DNA of 64,000 bases from positions 95,485-159,484 of the forward strand of contig NZ_MWLK01000013.1 of NCBI RefSeq assembly GCF_002198715.1, in the 5' to 3' direction. Both the position numbers and the translations under genes were made by a program. This DNA is from Rhodomicrobium sp. R_RK_3. GTDB lineage: Bacteria > Pseudomonadota > Alphaproteobacteria > Rhizobiales > Rhodomicrobiaceae. Below the pieces are notes generated by a model, which saw only the letters and a list, made by a program, of their open reading frames with translations, did no database searches and was not told where the DNA came from. Shown in pieces: positions 43,637-51,671 of this stretch (position 1 is the first letter of the stretch; every line of letters starts with the position of its first letter).

Positions 43637-45037
43637 ATGATCCTGAAAGCCTCTCAGCGCGGCGGGCCGAAGCAGCTCGCCCGCCATCTCTTGCGCGTGG
43701 GTGACAATGAGCATGTGGAGTTGCATGAGGTGCGCGGCTTCGTTTCCGAGGATTTGACGGAAGCCCTCAAGGAAGCCCAGGCGATTGCCAAGGGAACACG
43801 CTGCAAGCAGTTCCTGTTTTCTGTCTCGCTCAACCCGCCGGAATCCGAGAACGTCAAAGTTGAGACCTTCGAGAGCGCCATCGAGCGCATCGAGGAAAAG
43901 ACCGGCCTTGCCGGACAGCCGCGCATCGTCGTCTTCCACGAGAAAGAAGGCCGCAGGCACGCGCACTGCGTCTGGTCGCGCATCGACGCCGAGACTATGA
44001 CGGCCCGAAACCTCTCTCATTTCAAGCTCAAGCTGCGCGACGTGTCGCGCGAGCTGTATCTGGAACATGACTGGCAGATGCCGCGCGGGCTGATGAATTC
44101 CTCCGAGCGCGATCCTCGTAATTTTTCCCTGGCCGAATGGCAGCAGGCGAAGCGCGTGGGCCAGGATGCCCGCGACCTCAAAACGCTCATGCAGGAGTGC
44201 TGGGCGGTATCGGATTCACGCGCCGCCTTCGCGCAGGCGTTGGAGCAGCGCGGCCTGATCCTGGCGCAAGGCGACCGGCGCGGCCATGTCGCGGTGACGC
44301 ATGACGGCGAGGTGCTCTCCGTCGCCCGCTATACCGGCAAGAAGACGAAGGAGATCACCGCCAGGCTGGGCGATCCCAAAGACCTGCCGAAGGTCGAGGA
44401 AGCCAAGGCGCGGCACGCCAGCGAAATGGCGCAGACTTTCCAGCGTCACAGGGCCGAAGCCGAGCAGCAAAAACGGCGCGATCTGGAGCCGCTGGAAGAG
44501 CGCCGCGCAGGGATGGCCCGCCAGCAGCGCGAAGAACGCGCAATGCTGGAGCAGAAGCAGCAGGAGCGCTGGAACACGGAGACCCGCGAATGGGCCTCCC
44601 GCCTGCAATCCGGCATGAAGGGCCTGTGGCAAAGGGTAAGCGGCGAATATACCCGCGTCCGCGAGCAGAACGAGCATGAAGCTTATACCGCCGTCCAGCG
44701 CGACCGGCAGCAACGCGAGGCGCTGATCTTCGCCCAGATGCGGGAACGCCGGGAGTTACAGCGTCAAATCAAAACCGTGCGCGAGCACCACGCCGCGCTT
44801 ATGCGGGATATTCGGCAGGACCGGCAGACCTACAAGCAGATGGAACAGGAAACCGCACCAACCTTGCAAACCCGCTTCCGGCAGGCCGCAGCGCCAGCAC
44901 CGACCAAGGCACCGCAGACGGCACAAGCCGAGGCAAAAACCCGTGCGCCAAGCCATGCCGAACGGCTACAGGTCCTGCGCGCCGGACGCCAGCCCAAGCC
45001 CGCCAGCCGAGGCCAGGACAGGGAGCCGGAGCGATAA
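43637..45037 (+). CDS. mobA: relaxase/mobilization nuclease (MobA/VirD2 type)
   Basis: The 466-residue protein starts MILKASQRGG and has the MOB relaxase metal site as GRRHAHCVWSRID near residue 110, and RGFVSEDLTEALKEAQAIA upstream. The likely nicking tyrosine region is not certain. From about residue 240 it is a long charged coiled coil full of Gln/Arg/Glu, then a Pro/Ala/Lys tail. It would nick one strand at the transfer origin and pilot it into the recipient. It is full length as far as I can see. Confidence 0.88.
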   Translation: MILKASQRGGPKQLARHLLRVGDNEHVELHEVRGFVSEDLTEALKEAQAIAKGTRCKQFLFSVSLNPPESENVKVETFESAIERIEEKTGLAGQPRIVVFHEKEGRRHAHCVWSRIDAETMTARNLSHFKLKLRDVSRELYLEHDWQMPRGLMNSSERDPRNFSLAEWQQAKRVGQDARDLKTLMQECWAVSDSRAAFAQALEQRGLILAQGDRRGHVAVTHDGEVLSVARYTGKKTKEITARLGDPKDLPKVEEAKARHASEMAQTFQRHRAEAEQQKRRDLEPLEERRAGMARQQREERAMLEQKQQERWNTETREWASRLQSGMKGLWQRVSGEYTRVREQNEHEAYTAVQRDRQQREALIFAQMRERRELQRQIKTVREHHAALMRDIRQDRQTYKQMEQETAPTLQTRFRQAAAPAPTKAPQTAQAEAKTRAPSHAERLQVLRAGRQPKPASRGQDREPER

Positions 45038-45072
45038 AATCAGCCATTTTCTGGAATTTTAGGTCCGGGCTA

Positions 45073-45081
45073 TGCTATAGT
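45073..45081 (+). promoter_or_regulatory. possible extended -10 promoter of the toxin-antitoxin pair
   Basis: TGCTATAGT lies seven bases before the antitoxin ATG at 45088. With this spacing transcription would begin at or next to the start codon, giving a leaderless mRNA; indeed no ribosome-binding site is visible. The -35 region is not clear. Confidence 0.35.
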
Positions 45082-45087
45082 TCAAAG

Positions 45088-45300
45088 ATGGACAAGATTC
45101 GTGTTCTTGACGATGTAATGCCCTCGGCGACGCCAAGCGCCGAGGATATCCGCGCATGGCAGGCCCTGCCGCGCGACGAGCAGCTTGCGCGCATGAAATC
45201 GGCCCTGAACCGCGCCGCCGATGGCCCGCGCAGCACCCGCACCATGCAGGACATCAAGGACGCGGCCCTCGCAAAGATCGCTAAGAGAGAGAATGGCTAA
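45088..45300 (+). CDS. antitoxin of a ParE/RelE-type pair
   Basis: A 70-residue acidic/basic small protein (MDKIRVLDDVMPSATPSAED) without a clear DNA-binding fold in view, immediately upstream of and overlapping a ParE-type toxin gene by eight bases. Its position, size and coupling make it the likely antitoxin; the sequence family itself is not one I can name. Confidence 0.7.
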   Translation: MDKIRVLDDVMPSATPSAEDIRAWQALPRDEQLARMKSALNRAADGPRSTRTMQDIKDAALAKIAKRENG

Positions 45301-45589
45301 CTACGTTCTCTCCCGCGCGGCTGAGCAATCCCTCGAAGACATCTATATCTACACTCACGACCAGCACGGCCCGGCGCAAGCCGAAGCCTACCATGAAGCC
45401 TGTCACCGCATGTTCGGGCTTCTGGCCGACTTCCCCTATCTGGGCCGCTCAGCCGATGAATTCAGGCCCGGCCTTCGCCAATATCCTCACGGCTCGCACG
45501 TGGTCTATTATTCCGTGCGCGAGAGCGTGGTCCATATCGAGCAGATTTTCCACCACGCCCAGAGCGTTCGACCGCATATGTTCGATTAG
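45293..45589 (+). CDS. ParE/RelE superfamily toxin
   Basis: The 98-residue product has the ParE-type layout: YVLSRAAEQSLEDIYIYT (helix 1), FPYLGRSADEFRPGLRQYPHGSHVVYYS and the terminal VVHIEQIFHHAQ. ParE toxins poison DNA gyrase; RelE relatives cut mRNA on ribosomes. The start overlaps the antitoxin stop region, so the two are coupled. The pair could stabilise the mobile element after loss. Confidence 0.88.
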   Translation: MANYVLSRAAEQSLEDIYIYTHDQHGPAQAEAYHEACHRMFGLLADFPYLGRSADEFRPGLRQYPHGSHVVYYSVRESVVHIEQIFHHAQSVRPHMFD

Positions 45590-45628
45590 CGCGCGGGGAT
45601 TCCGGCGATCTGGCACATAAGACGCCTA

Positions 45629-46498
45629 TTACCCGGCGCGACGAAATTCAGACTCTTCCGCAGATGCTGCATCCGACGTGAATGCCTTGTCGCTGAAGCT
45701 TACGCGCGGCACCAACTCATTCATCGCATAATGCACGAATTGCGTGCCCAGATCCGTCAGGACATAGAGGTCCTTGTTGTCGAAGGCAGACTTCATCGTG
45801 TGACTTACCATCGCCTTCGGGCGGCTTATTCCAGCGCGTTGTTTCTTCACGAAATTTCCAGCGCCATCGGTATCACGTTTCTGGCGGATCACCCGTCCCA
45901 GGCTAAGATCGCCAACGAGCAGCTTAAACAAATCCGCTTCGGCTGAATCCTCTCGCACAGGCTCCTTGCCGAGATTGTCCCAGATATCGGCGCGGCCAAT
46001 CGGGCCGTTGTTATAAATTTCTGAAATCACCGCGAAATGGAAATCGGAATATCGGTCGATCCAGTCGAGAAAGAGCCGGATCACATCATCGCTCGCGAGG
46101 TTCGTGGCCGCTGCATTCGAAAGGATATTTCGGACCTTGTGGCGCTTGCTCTCGCTATCGATGTTTTGCCAATTGCGGAAAGCCTTTTTCATGAGCCCCT
46201 GATATTCGGGGGACTCAATCCGCTCGCGGATGCGTTCATCCCCCAGATCGATACGAGCGGCGATCTCGGCGATGGTCCTTGCTTTTTCCCGCATTTCGTC
46301 TTCGAGCATTTGCAGCCATTGCTCGAAGACCTTCCTCACCTTGTCCTGTTCGTGTTCTGACCACGCGCCAGCCGCAGCCCCGAGCAGCCCTCCCAGGAAC
46401 GGGATTGCACCGCCCGCCACCTGCATTCCCGCGCGGATCATCTTTCCGCCAGGAAATTCCTTGGGCATTTCCGGTTTGTCTTGATCGTCTTCGCTCAT
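45629..46498 (-). CDS. cargo protein: helical, with hydrophobic Gly-rich N-terminus (unknown function)
   Basis: The 289-residue protein begins acidic, then has a hydrophobic Gly/Ala-rich segment at about residues 21-46 (MIRAGMQVAGGAIPFLGGLL, ending before WSEHEQ) that may insert into or along a membrane. Residues 50-190 are strongly helical (MLEDEMREKARTIAEIAARI) with a DDVIRLFLDWIDRYSDFHF block. The C-terminus resembles a winged helix (FDNKDLYVLTDLGTQFVHYA). I recall similar proteins in accessory regions of other bacteria but know no function. It follows the nuclease-like gene by 13 bases. Confidence 0.65.
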   Translation of the reverse strand: MSEDDQDKPEMPKEFPGGKMIRAGMQVAGGAIPFLGGLLGAAAGAWSEHEQDKVRKVFEQWLQMLEDEMREKARTIAEIAARIDLGDERIRERIESPEYQGLMKKAFRNWQNIDSESKRHKVRNILSNAAATNLASDDVIRLFLDWIDRYSDFHFAVISEIYNNGPIGRADIWDNLGKEPVREDSAEADLFKLLVGDLSLGRVIRQKRDTDGAGNFVKKQRAGISRPKAMVSHTMKSAFDNKDLYVLTDLGTQFVHYAMNELVPRVSFSDKAFTSDAASAEESEFRRAG

Positions 46499-46511
46499 GC
46501 TCGGCTCTTCA

Positions 46512-47087
46512 TTACGCCTCTCTATCGATAGTCCTACGGCGAAACTCCGCCGTCGCCCTCTCCAGTATCGCCCGCGCCTCAGGGCCAGACAGCCGAAGTT
46601 TCATCCAGACCGCCAGAGGCTCATCGATTCGGCCTTCAGTATACACCATGACGTTGCCGACGATGCCGCGAGTGCAATCGAGAATAAGATGGATTCCGTG
46701 CCGATAGGCGTACTCACCGCCCGGCTCGGTAAGGCCGGTCAGCTTTTCAACGTCCCGGTCAGTATCATCGTTGTCGTGCTTCTTGACCTCGATAACGAGG
46801 AGGTTGGAGCGCTCGCCCCGGCGATGGACGATGATATCGGGATAAATCGTGCGGCCTTGCCGGTCATCGGTACTCGTCCCTTCAGGCCGAGGCAGGCGTT
46901 TTATTCCATCGCCGAGGCGATTGTATTCACAATCGACGTGCCATTCCGGAAAGCGGTGCTGAAGATGCAGGGCAAGCCGGGCGCTTAGGCTCCGCTCGTT
47001 CACATCCACTGCGAACAGTTCCGGCTCACTTGCGACAAATGTTTCGATGGCTGAAGCGGCGATTTCGAGAAGTTCCAGTGCGTTCAT
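46512..47087 (-). CDS. cargo protein: PD-(D/E)XK nuclease-like
   Basis: The 191-residue protein has the elements of a PD-(D/E)XK nuclease fold: Glu31 in a helix (DVNERSLSARLALHLQ), Pro83-Asp84 (IYPDIIVHRR) and Glu100-x-Lys102 (LLVIEVKK). HVDCEYNRLGDGIKR before the first catalytic strand is typical of a widespread but uncharacterised family. It should be a metal-dependent DNA or RNA nuclease, or a degenerate binding protein. It is co-transcribed with the following helical protein gene; the pair is a candidate defence or stability module. Confidence 0.75.
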   Translation of the reverse strand: MNALELLEIAASAIETFVASEPELFAVDVNERSLSARLALHLQHRFPEWHVDCEYNRLGDGIKRLPRPEGTSTDDRQGRTIYPDIIVHRRGERSNLLVIEVKKHDNDDTDRDVEKLTGLTEPGGEYAYRHGIHLILDCTRGIVGNVMVYTEGRIDEPLAVWMKLRLSGPEARAILERATAEFRRRTIDREA

Positions 47088-47130
47088 TCAAGCGGATTAC
47101 CGCAACCAGATATTAAAGGAAATGGCAGAC

Positions 47131-48240
47131 CTACGCGGATATGCCAATCCCGCTATATCGCCCTGCCGTACCGGACACCCCTATTTGTCTGGCGATCTTT
47201 TCGAAGGATTTTTCGAATTTACTTCTGGGCAGCAGCGCGACTTCCCTTACCTTGCACCACGCTTCATAGGCCGCGAACAACTCCGCCAGCGTGAGTTTCC
47301 CCTCCGGCGCGGAGGTCAAACATTCCAGACAAAAATCCTCGACCGCACCGACCGGCTTGCCCTTGGCCTTCCTTGAAGGCGTTGCCTGTGCGCGAGGCTT
47401 TTCCGGTGCGCTGGCCGAAGGCTCGGCCTCCACCTCCGCACGGTTTGCTTTTTCCGTCTTGCTCCCAAACAGCTCGCTATGGCTGGTCGCGAGGAATAGC
47501 CCGAGGGAGGAACCGATTTCCACCAGCAGCGCCACGACGATGATGAGCGCGAGCCGCACGCGGCTGTGCTCATGGCCAAGCACGCGGGCCAGCAGTGAGA
47601 CTTGCGGATCGGCATCCTGCCCGGCCCCTTCGATCCTCAGCCGGTCGGTTTGCTCTTTCAGTGCGGCGATCTTTGCCTGAAGCCGCTCGCTTTCGACGCC
47701 GGAGGCAAGCTCGGCGCGCAATTCGTAATAGCGCGCGCAATACTCCCGGCTCTCGGGGAGCGTCGCCTCGGTACACTCTTTCGCCCGGCTCCAGCGCCGG
47801 TCCTGCTTGTGGCGCTCCATATCTTCCGTGACGACGGCCACGGGCCGATGCTTCGGGATGTCCTGCATTCGGTTTTCCGCCGCGCCAAGTTCGGCGCGCG
47901 CGGTCTCGTGGGCGGCATTGACGTTTTCGCGGGTGTGGCTGAAGACGCCCCGGTTGTCGGCGGCAAAGCCAATGGCCGAGAGCAGCGAGAAGCCGGAGAA
48001 GAACAGCCAGACCGCAAAGCCCGGCACAGCCACCGCATAGCGCCCGGAGCGCCAGCCCCAGAAGATGAAGAACGGCAGGAGCGCCTTAAGGCCGTCAGCA
48101 GCGGCAGATGCCGCGCCTAGCACCTGGCCTTCGAGCGGCGTCTTGCCGAGAGAGGACAGAAAGAGATAGTTCATCGCCGCCGAGACGCCGAGCATGATGA
48201 GGGCGGCGATGATGCCGAGGAGGCTGGTGAGGAATCTCAT
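47131..48240 (-). CDS. membrane protein with coiled coil (mobile-element associated)
   Basis: The 369-residue protein has two N-terminal membrane helices (about 8-30 and 50-95), a central coiled coil (SGVESERLQAKIAALKEQTD) with several cysteines before it, another helix pair at 228-245, a Lys/Pro/Ala-rich linker and a C-terminal winged-helix-like domain (LTLAELFAAYEAWCKVREVA). Similar proteins are found with TraG/MobA genes in alphaproteobacterial elements. A role in envelope docking or transfer is an inference. Confidence 0.7.
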   Translation of the reverse strand: MRFLTSLLGIIAALIMLGVSAAMNYLFLSSLGKTPLEGQVLGAASAAADGLKALLPFFIFWGWRSGRYAVAVPGFAVWLFFSGFSLLSAIGFAADNRGVFSHTRENVNAAHETARAELGAAENRMQDIPKHRPVAVVTEDMERHKQDRRWSRAKECTEATLPESREYCARYYELRAELASGVESERLQAKIAALKEQTDRLRIEGAGQDADPQVSLLARVLGHEHSRVRLALIIVVALLVEIGSSLGLFLATSHSELFGSKTEKANRAEVEAEPSASAPEKPRAQATPSRKAKGKPVGAVEDFCLECLTSAPEGKLTLAELFAAYEAWCKVREVALLPRSKFEKSFEKIARQIGVSGTAGRYSGIGISA

Positions 48241-48246
48241 CGCACA

Positions 48247-48471
48247 TCACGCGCGCTTGCCGTGAAGGGCTTCATAGGCGTCCAGCGCCGCCACCAGCAG
48301 CCCGGCCTGGCTGAGATTGTCGCGCGCGGCGAGCCCTTTCATGCGCTCGGCATCCGCCGCCGGGATGCTCAAATTCTTCTGCACGCGGGAAGGTTTGGCG
48401 GGAGCGGCGGCGGGCACGGTCCGCGCCGTCCCTAAATGTGCCCGGAGGGCAATGAGCTTATCCCGGTCCAT
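48247..48471 (-). CDS. small ribbon-helix-helix-like protein
   Basis: The start is taken at ATG 48471 (MDRDKLIALRAHLG). The 74-residue basic product has a C-terminal KNLSIPAADAERMKGLAARDNLSQAGLL block that resembles ribbon-helix-helix DNA-binding proteins. It overlaps the upstream gene end by 14 bases and precedes the membrane protein by 6 bases, all in one operon. Confidence 0.6.
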   Translation of the reverse strand: MDRDKLIALRAHLGTARTVPAAAPAKPSRVQKNLSIPAADAERMKGLAARDNLSQAGLLVAALDAYEALHGKRA

Positions 48472-48751
48472 CACGCGACCTCCCGAAATCACCCTGCGCC
48501 TTCCCCGTCAGCCGGGCCTTGGCCTGGGTCTCCTTCAAACCCGAGCGCAGCGCATCCAGCCGCTCTTGCAGATGCCGGATGCGGTTTTCATTGGCGGCGT
48601 TGAGCTGGGAATGAACGATGCGTTCTTCCGCGCCGCCAATGGTGAGATGCATCTCGGCTCTGGGCCTCGCCCTGGCCTTGACGCGGCTGTCCAGCTCGGC
48701 GCGGGTGGCGATATCCACCGCCGCCCGCCCGAAGGCTTCTCTGCCGGTCAT
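48458..48751 (-). CDS. small hypothetical protein of the transfer region
   Basis: A 97-residue, highly charged helical protein (NENRIRHLQERLDALRSGLK looks like a coiled coil). Its ATG overlaps the stop of the preceding gene (ATGA), so it is translationally coupled. No domain recognised. Confidence 0.6.
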   Translation of the reverse strand: MTGREAFGRAAVDIATRAELDSRVKARARPRAEMHLTIGGAEERIVHSQLNAANENRIRHLQERLDALRSGLKETQAKARLTGKAQGDFGRSRDGPG

Positions 48752-49023
48752 CGCTCGTCACGATCCCGCGAAGAGCGGCGGTCATCGCGGCGATCCCGGC
48801 GATCCTCGCCCTTGCGCTTTTCTTCAAGGCGTTCCTGCGGCGTGCGCAGCACCACCTGACCGTTGACCGGCATGGCATCGAGCTTGATATTGAATCCCTT
48901 GCCGTCCCCGTGTTCGAACGCACTGCCGACGCGGTTGAAGTAGCTCTTGCCTTCTTTGCCTTCACGGACAGAATAGGCAATGTGGCTGGGCTTGCTGGAA
49001 GAATGATCGTCATCGCGGCTCAT
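48748..49023 (-). CDS. small hypothetical protein of the transfer region
   Basis: The ATG at 49023 has a CCGGAG site before it. The 91-residue product has a short globular part (PSHIAYSVREGKEGKSYFNR, FEHGDGKGFNIKLDAMPVNG) that I recall in small proteins next to TraG/MobA genes of alphaproteobacterial elements, and an Arg/Asp-rich tail (RRDRRDDRRSSRDRDER). Function unknown. Confidence 0.65.
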   Translation of the reverse strand: MSRDDDHSSSKPSHIAYSVREGKEGKSYFNRVGSAFEHGDGKGFNIKLDAMPVNGQVVLRTPQERLEEKRKGEDRRDRRDDRRSSRDRDER

Positions 49024-49043
49024 GGCGGATCTCCGGAGCGGGG

Positions 49044-50252
49044 TTAAAGCGCGTACCCCTTCACGTATGACCGAAAGCCGCTCTGATGCTGGGGGAATCG
49101 GCTCTGTGAGAGCGGCGCTTTCTCCCGGATGATGTCCGCCCATTTAGAGCCGAAGCGCGTGGCGATGAGCACCTTGTCCCCTGGCGGATGATAGGGGTTC
49201 GGGAGATAGAGCCCGGCCATCTCTGCCCTCGTGAAATACGGGTATTTGTTTGCGAGGATCGGCTTGAGGTTCTTCCCCGAGATGAAGAGGATTTGCCGGT
49301 CTTCAGGGATACTCAAGACTTCATCCGGCGTCAGGAGAGAACGCGCCTGCTTGGCCCGCGTCTCGGCGGCGCGGCCAAAATGCGCGGCGTCGAAGACGGC
49401 AGAGAACGGATCGTCTCCGGCGAGTAGCCGCTGCATGGCCTGACGCTTGTGCCGCCGCGCTTCGTCCTGGCGCAGCCTGTCATCATAGATAAGCGTTTCG
49501 GAGCCGAGCATTTGCGAGACGAGCCGCGCCGTCTCGTAATCCCGGACGCCAAAGAATTGGCGCATCTGCGCCGAGCCGATGAAGCCTTGCAGCGCCGGAG
49601 CGCCAAAGTTGCGCACGATCTGCCCGGCATCCTGAAAAATTGCCCAAGCGCGCACCCCAGCCCCGCGCCCGTATGTGAAGGCGCGGAGCAGCCCTTCGAA
49701 GCGTCCGAGCTGGCCTGCCTCATCCACCAGCAGCATCACCCGCGCGGCTCCCGGCTGGCGGGACTTATAGAGGATGGAGACGGTGAAGAAGAGCCGGATC
49801 AGCGGCGACCAGAGCGAGAGATATTCCGCCGCGATGTTGAGGAAGATTTTTGAAGTCCGTCCCGCATCGGTCAGCGCCTGGAGCGAAAAATCCCCCTCTT
49901 CGAGGAAGGCCAGCAAGCCCGGATCGTCGAGAAAGCTCAAATGCGCGTATAGCTCGCCCAGGATGCCGCCGAACTCCTTGGGGCTGTCCTGCTGCTTGGC
50001 CAACATCTCAGCCCCCGCGCGGCGCACGCCGTCGAATGACGAGGCGAGCATCGCCTCCAGCCGGTCCGCCCAGCCTTGCGGGCTGGTCTCGATCAGGCCG
50101 ATGGTCCGCCAGAGCGCCGGAAGACTGACGCGCCCGCGCGTTTCGATCAGGGATTTGAGCAAGCTCTCCAGCCATTCCCGCGCTCGAAGCTCGAAATACT
50201 GGCTGTTCGACGAGCCGCTCAAGGGGATCAGGCTTTCGGCGATGAACTTGCT
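49044..50252 (-). pseudogene. type IV coupling protein (TraG/VirD4), N-terminal half missing
   Basis: About 400 residues of the C-terminal part of a coupling protein remain, including the Walker B motif VMLLVDEAGQLG, AFTYGRGAGVRAWAIFQDAG and the conserved end (PYFTRAEMAGLYLP). Homology seems to reach upstream through KFIAESLIPLSG to about 50252, where it meets recombinase sequence read from the other strand. The Walker A ATP-binding part and membrane helices are absent, so it cannot work as a pump. The apparent start at 50222 is only a leucine codon. Confidence 0.8.
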
Positions 50253-50564
50253 GTCAATCGGCGCTGATATCCGTCTACGAAGACCAGATCGTGAAGCTGG
50301 AGGGGCGCAAGGTCGCGCTGAGTGAAAAAGTGCGTTCCTGCGGGCGTCCGCTGGCCCCGTTCGACGAAACCTTTCGAACCGCGCTCAATTTTCTCTCAAA
50401 CCCTTGGAAACTATGGGAAAAAGGTGGCATCACTGATCGCCGAATGGTGCTCCGGCTGGCATTTGGACGGCCCTTATCCTATCACCGGAAAGAGGGCTTT
50501 CGAACCGCCGATTTATCCATACCGTTCAAGATGTTAGAGGCCATCAAAAACAGCAAAAATCAAA
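50246..50564 (+). pseudogene. serine recombinase, C-terminal remnant reading into tRNA-Leu
   Basis: The plus-strand frame gives SVYEDQIVKLEGRK, CGRPLAPFDETFRTALNFLS, NPWKLWEKG, LRLAFGRPL and FRTADLSIPFK, matching the C-terminal zinc-ribbon/coiled-coil end of large serine recombinases. The catalytic and zinc domains are gone. The frame has no stop at its natural end; it continues into the antisense of tRNA-Leu (MVRTEGLEPSLPYGKRI). An in-frame TGA at 50243 limits it on the left. Likely the element's own integrase, cut off by rearrangement. Confidence 0.75.
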
Positions 50565-50651
50565 TGGTGCGGACAGAGGGACTCGAACCCTCACTCCCTT
50601 ACGGGAAACGGATTTTAAGTCCGTTGCGTCTACCGGTTCCGCCATGTCCGC
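50565..50651 (-). tRNA. tRNA-Leu, anticodon UAA
   Basis: An 87-base class II tRNA with encoded CCA (complement at 50565-50567). Acceptor GCGGACA/TGTCCGC pairs fully. The anticodon arm is ACGGA-CTTAAAA-TCCGT with anticodon TAA, followed by a long variable arm and a canonical T arm (GAGGG-TTCGAGT-CCCTC). It reads UUA/UUG codons. Its 3' end faces the mobile element, the usual attachment position. Confidence 0.95.
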
Positions 50652-50733
50652 AGCGGGCAGGCCGTGCCGTGCCCCGGGCGATTTATGCGCCAGGGACCGG
50701 CGGCTTTCAACTCCTGAAGCGCGGGGCCCAAGC

Positions 50734-51474
50734 TCAGGCCGTTTGCCGTGTCCCGGCCGGCACGGGCCCATGCGCGCCGTGCCGCACCGCCGCAAGCACC
50801 AGCAGGAACAGCACGGTGCTGTTACACATATGCCAAAGGAAGTGGGTGCCAATGGCCTTGCCCATGAAGGAAATGTCGTTGCACCAGATGCGGTCGGTGG
50901 CGCGCAGCGTGACGGAGATCATGAACACCAGCGAAGCGCCCAGGACATAGGGCGCGGTCGGATGGCGGCGGACGGTCAGCCAGGCGCCGATCAGCAGCAT
51001 CGCGGCGAGTGCGGGCAGATAGCCGAAGCTGCCATTGAGGCAATTGGTCTTCTGCAGCAGCGGCAGCGAAAAGCCGAGCGCGTCGCATTGCACCTGCATC
51101 GCCTGCTCGATGACCCAGGCGAAACCGGCAATGGCGGGCAGCGTCAGCAGCAGCGGCAAGCCGGCGAAGGCATAAAGCGCATAGCCGAGATAGGCGAGCA
51201 TGAAGATGCCGATCGGAATGACATCGGCCGCCGACGCCCAAGGCGTCGCATAGGTGTGGAAGAGGAAGCTGCCAATGCCGATGACGAAGACCGTCAGCAC
51301 CAGGAAATAGCGGAACAGCTTGGGCTCGGTCTTCGGCCGCGCGATCAGCTCGCGCAGGGCGAAAGCGGCGCCGATGATGAAGCCGATATTGGTGATGGCA
51401 TTGAAAGGCTCGGCCCAGAAGCTAGGGTCCAAGCCGCGTTCGCAATAAGCAAAGATTTTCGCCGCGCTGTCCAT
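50734..51474 (-). CDS. ceramidase-family (alkaline ceramidase/CREST) membrane protein
   Basis: I start at 51474 (MDSAAKIFAYCERG). The 246-residue protein has seven hydrophobic segments. Histidine and aspartate motifs of the alkaline ceramidase/PAQR-like hydrolase superfamily are present: FNAITNIGF, GIGSFLFHTYATPWASAADVI and the late GTHFLWHMCNS. Alkaline ceramidases cleave the amide bond of ceramides with a bound zinc. Given the sterol/lipid desaturase-like gene two genes away it may act on membrane lipids. The exact substrate is unknown. Confidence 0.85.
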   Translation of the reverse strand: MDSAAKIFAYCERGLDPSFWAEPFNAITNIGFIIGAAFALRELIARPKTEPKLFRYFLVLTVFVIGIGSFLFHTYATPWASAADVIPIGIFMLAYLGYALYAFAGLPLLLTLPAIAGFAWVIEQAMQVQCDALGFSLPLLQKTNCLNGSFGYLPALAAMLLIGAWLTVRRHPTAPYVLGASLVFMISVTLRATDRIWCNDISFMGKAIGTHFLWHMCNSTVLFLLVLAAVRHGAHGPVPAGTRQTA

Positions 51475-51671
51475 GACGGTCCCGTTAGCAGGCGCCGCGA
51501 GCGCTTTCAAGCGCGGCCGTGACGGGCCGGGCACGGCCGTCCCGAAGAGGGCGCGGCTGTTGCCCTGGCGCCTCGGGTCGAAAATTTTCGTCGTTAGACT
51601 TTGCCGTTTTTCAACCTTATGGTCCCAGAAGGGTTAGACAGGGATACCAATTGAAGCAATTGGAGTTGACG

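Larger units (their letters stand above)
43130..50651. mobile_element. degraded integrative mobilizable element next to tRNA-Leu
   Basis: The block contains MobC and a relaxase on the plus strand, a toxin-antitoxin pair, then on the minus strand a coupling-protein remnant, small transfer-region genes, a membrane protein and a two-gene cargo. It ends in a serine-recombinase C-terminal fragment abutting the 3' side of tRNA-Leu. No complete integrase, no mating-pair genes and half the coupling protein are missing, so it is probably immobile or mobilizable only in trans. The left limit is approximate. Confidence 0.75.

Noticed and set aside
50291..50950. 219-residue plus-strand frame as one protein.
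   Set aside because: Only its first about 90 residues are recombinase-like; the rest runs through the antisense of tRNA-Leu and of the ceramidase gene.
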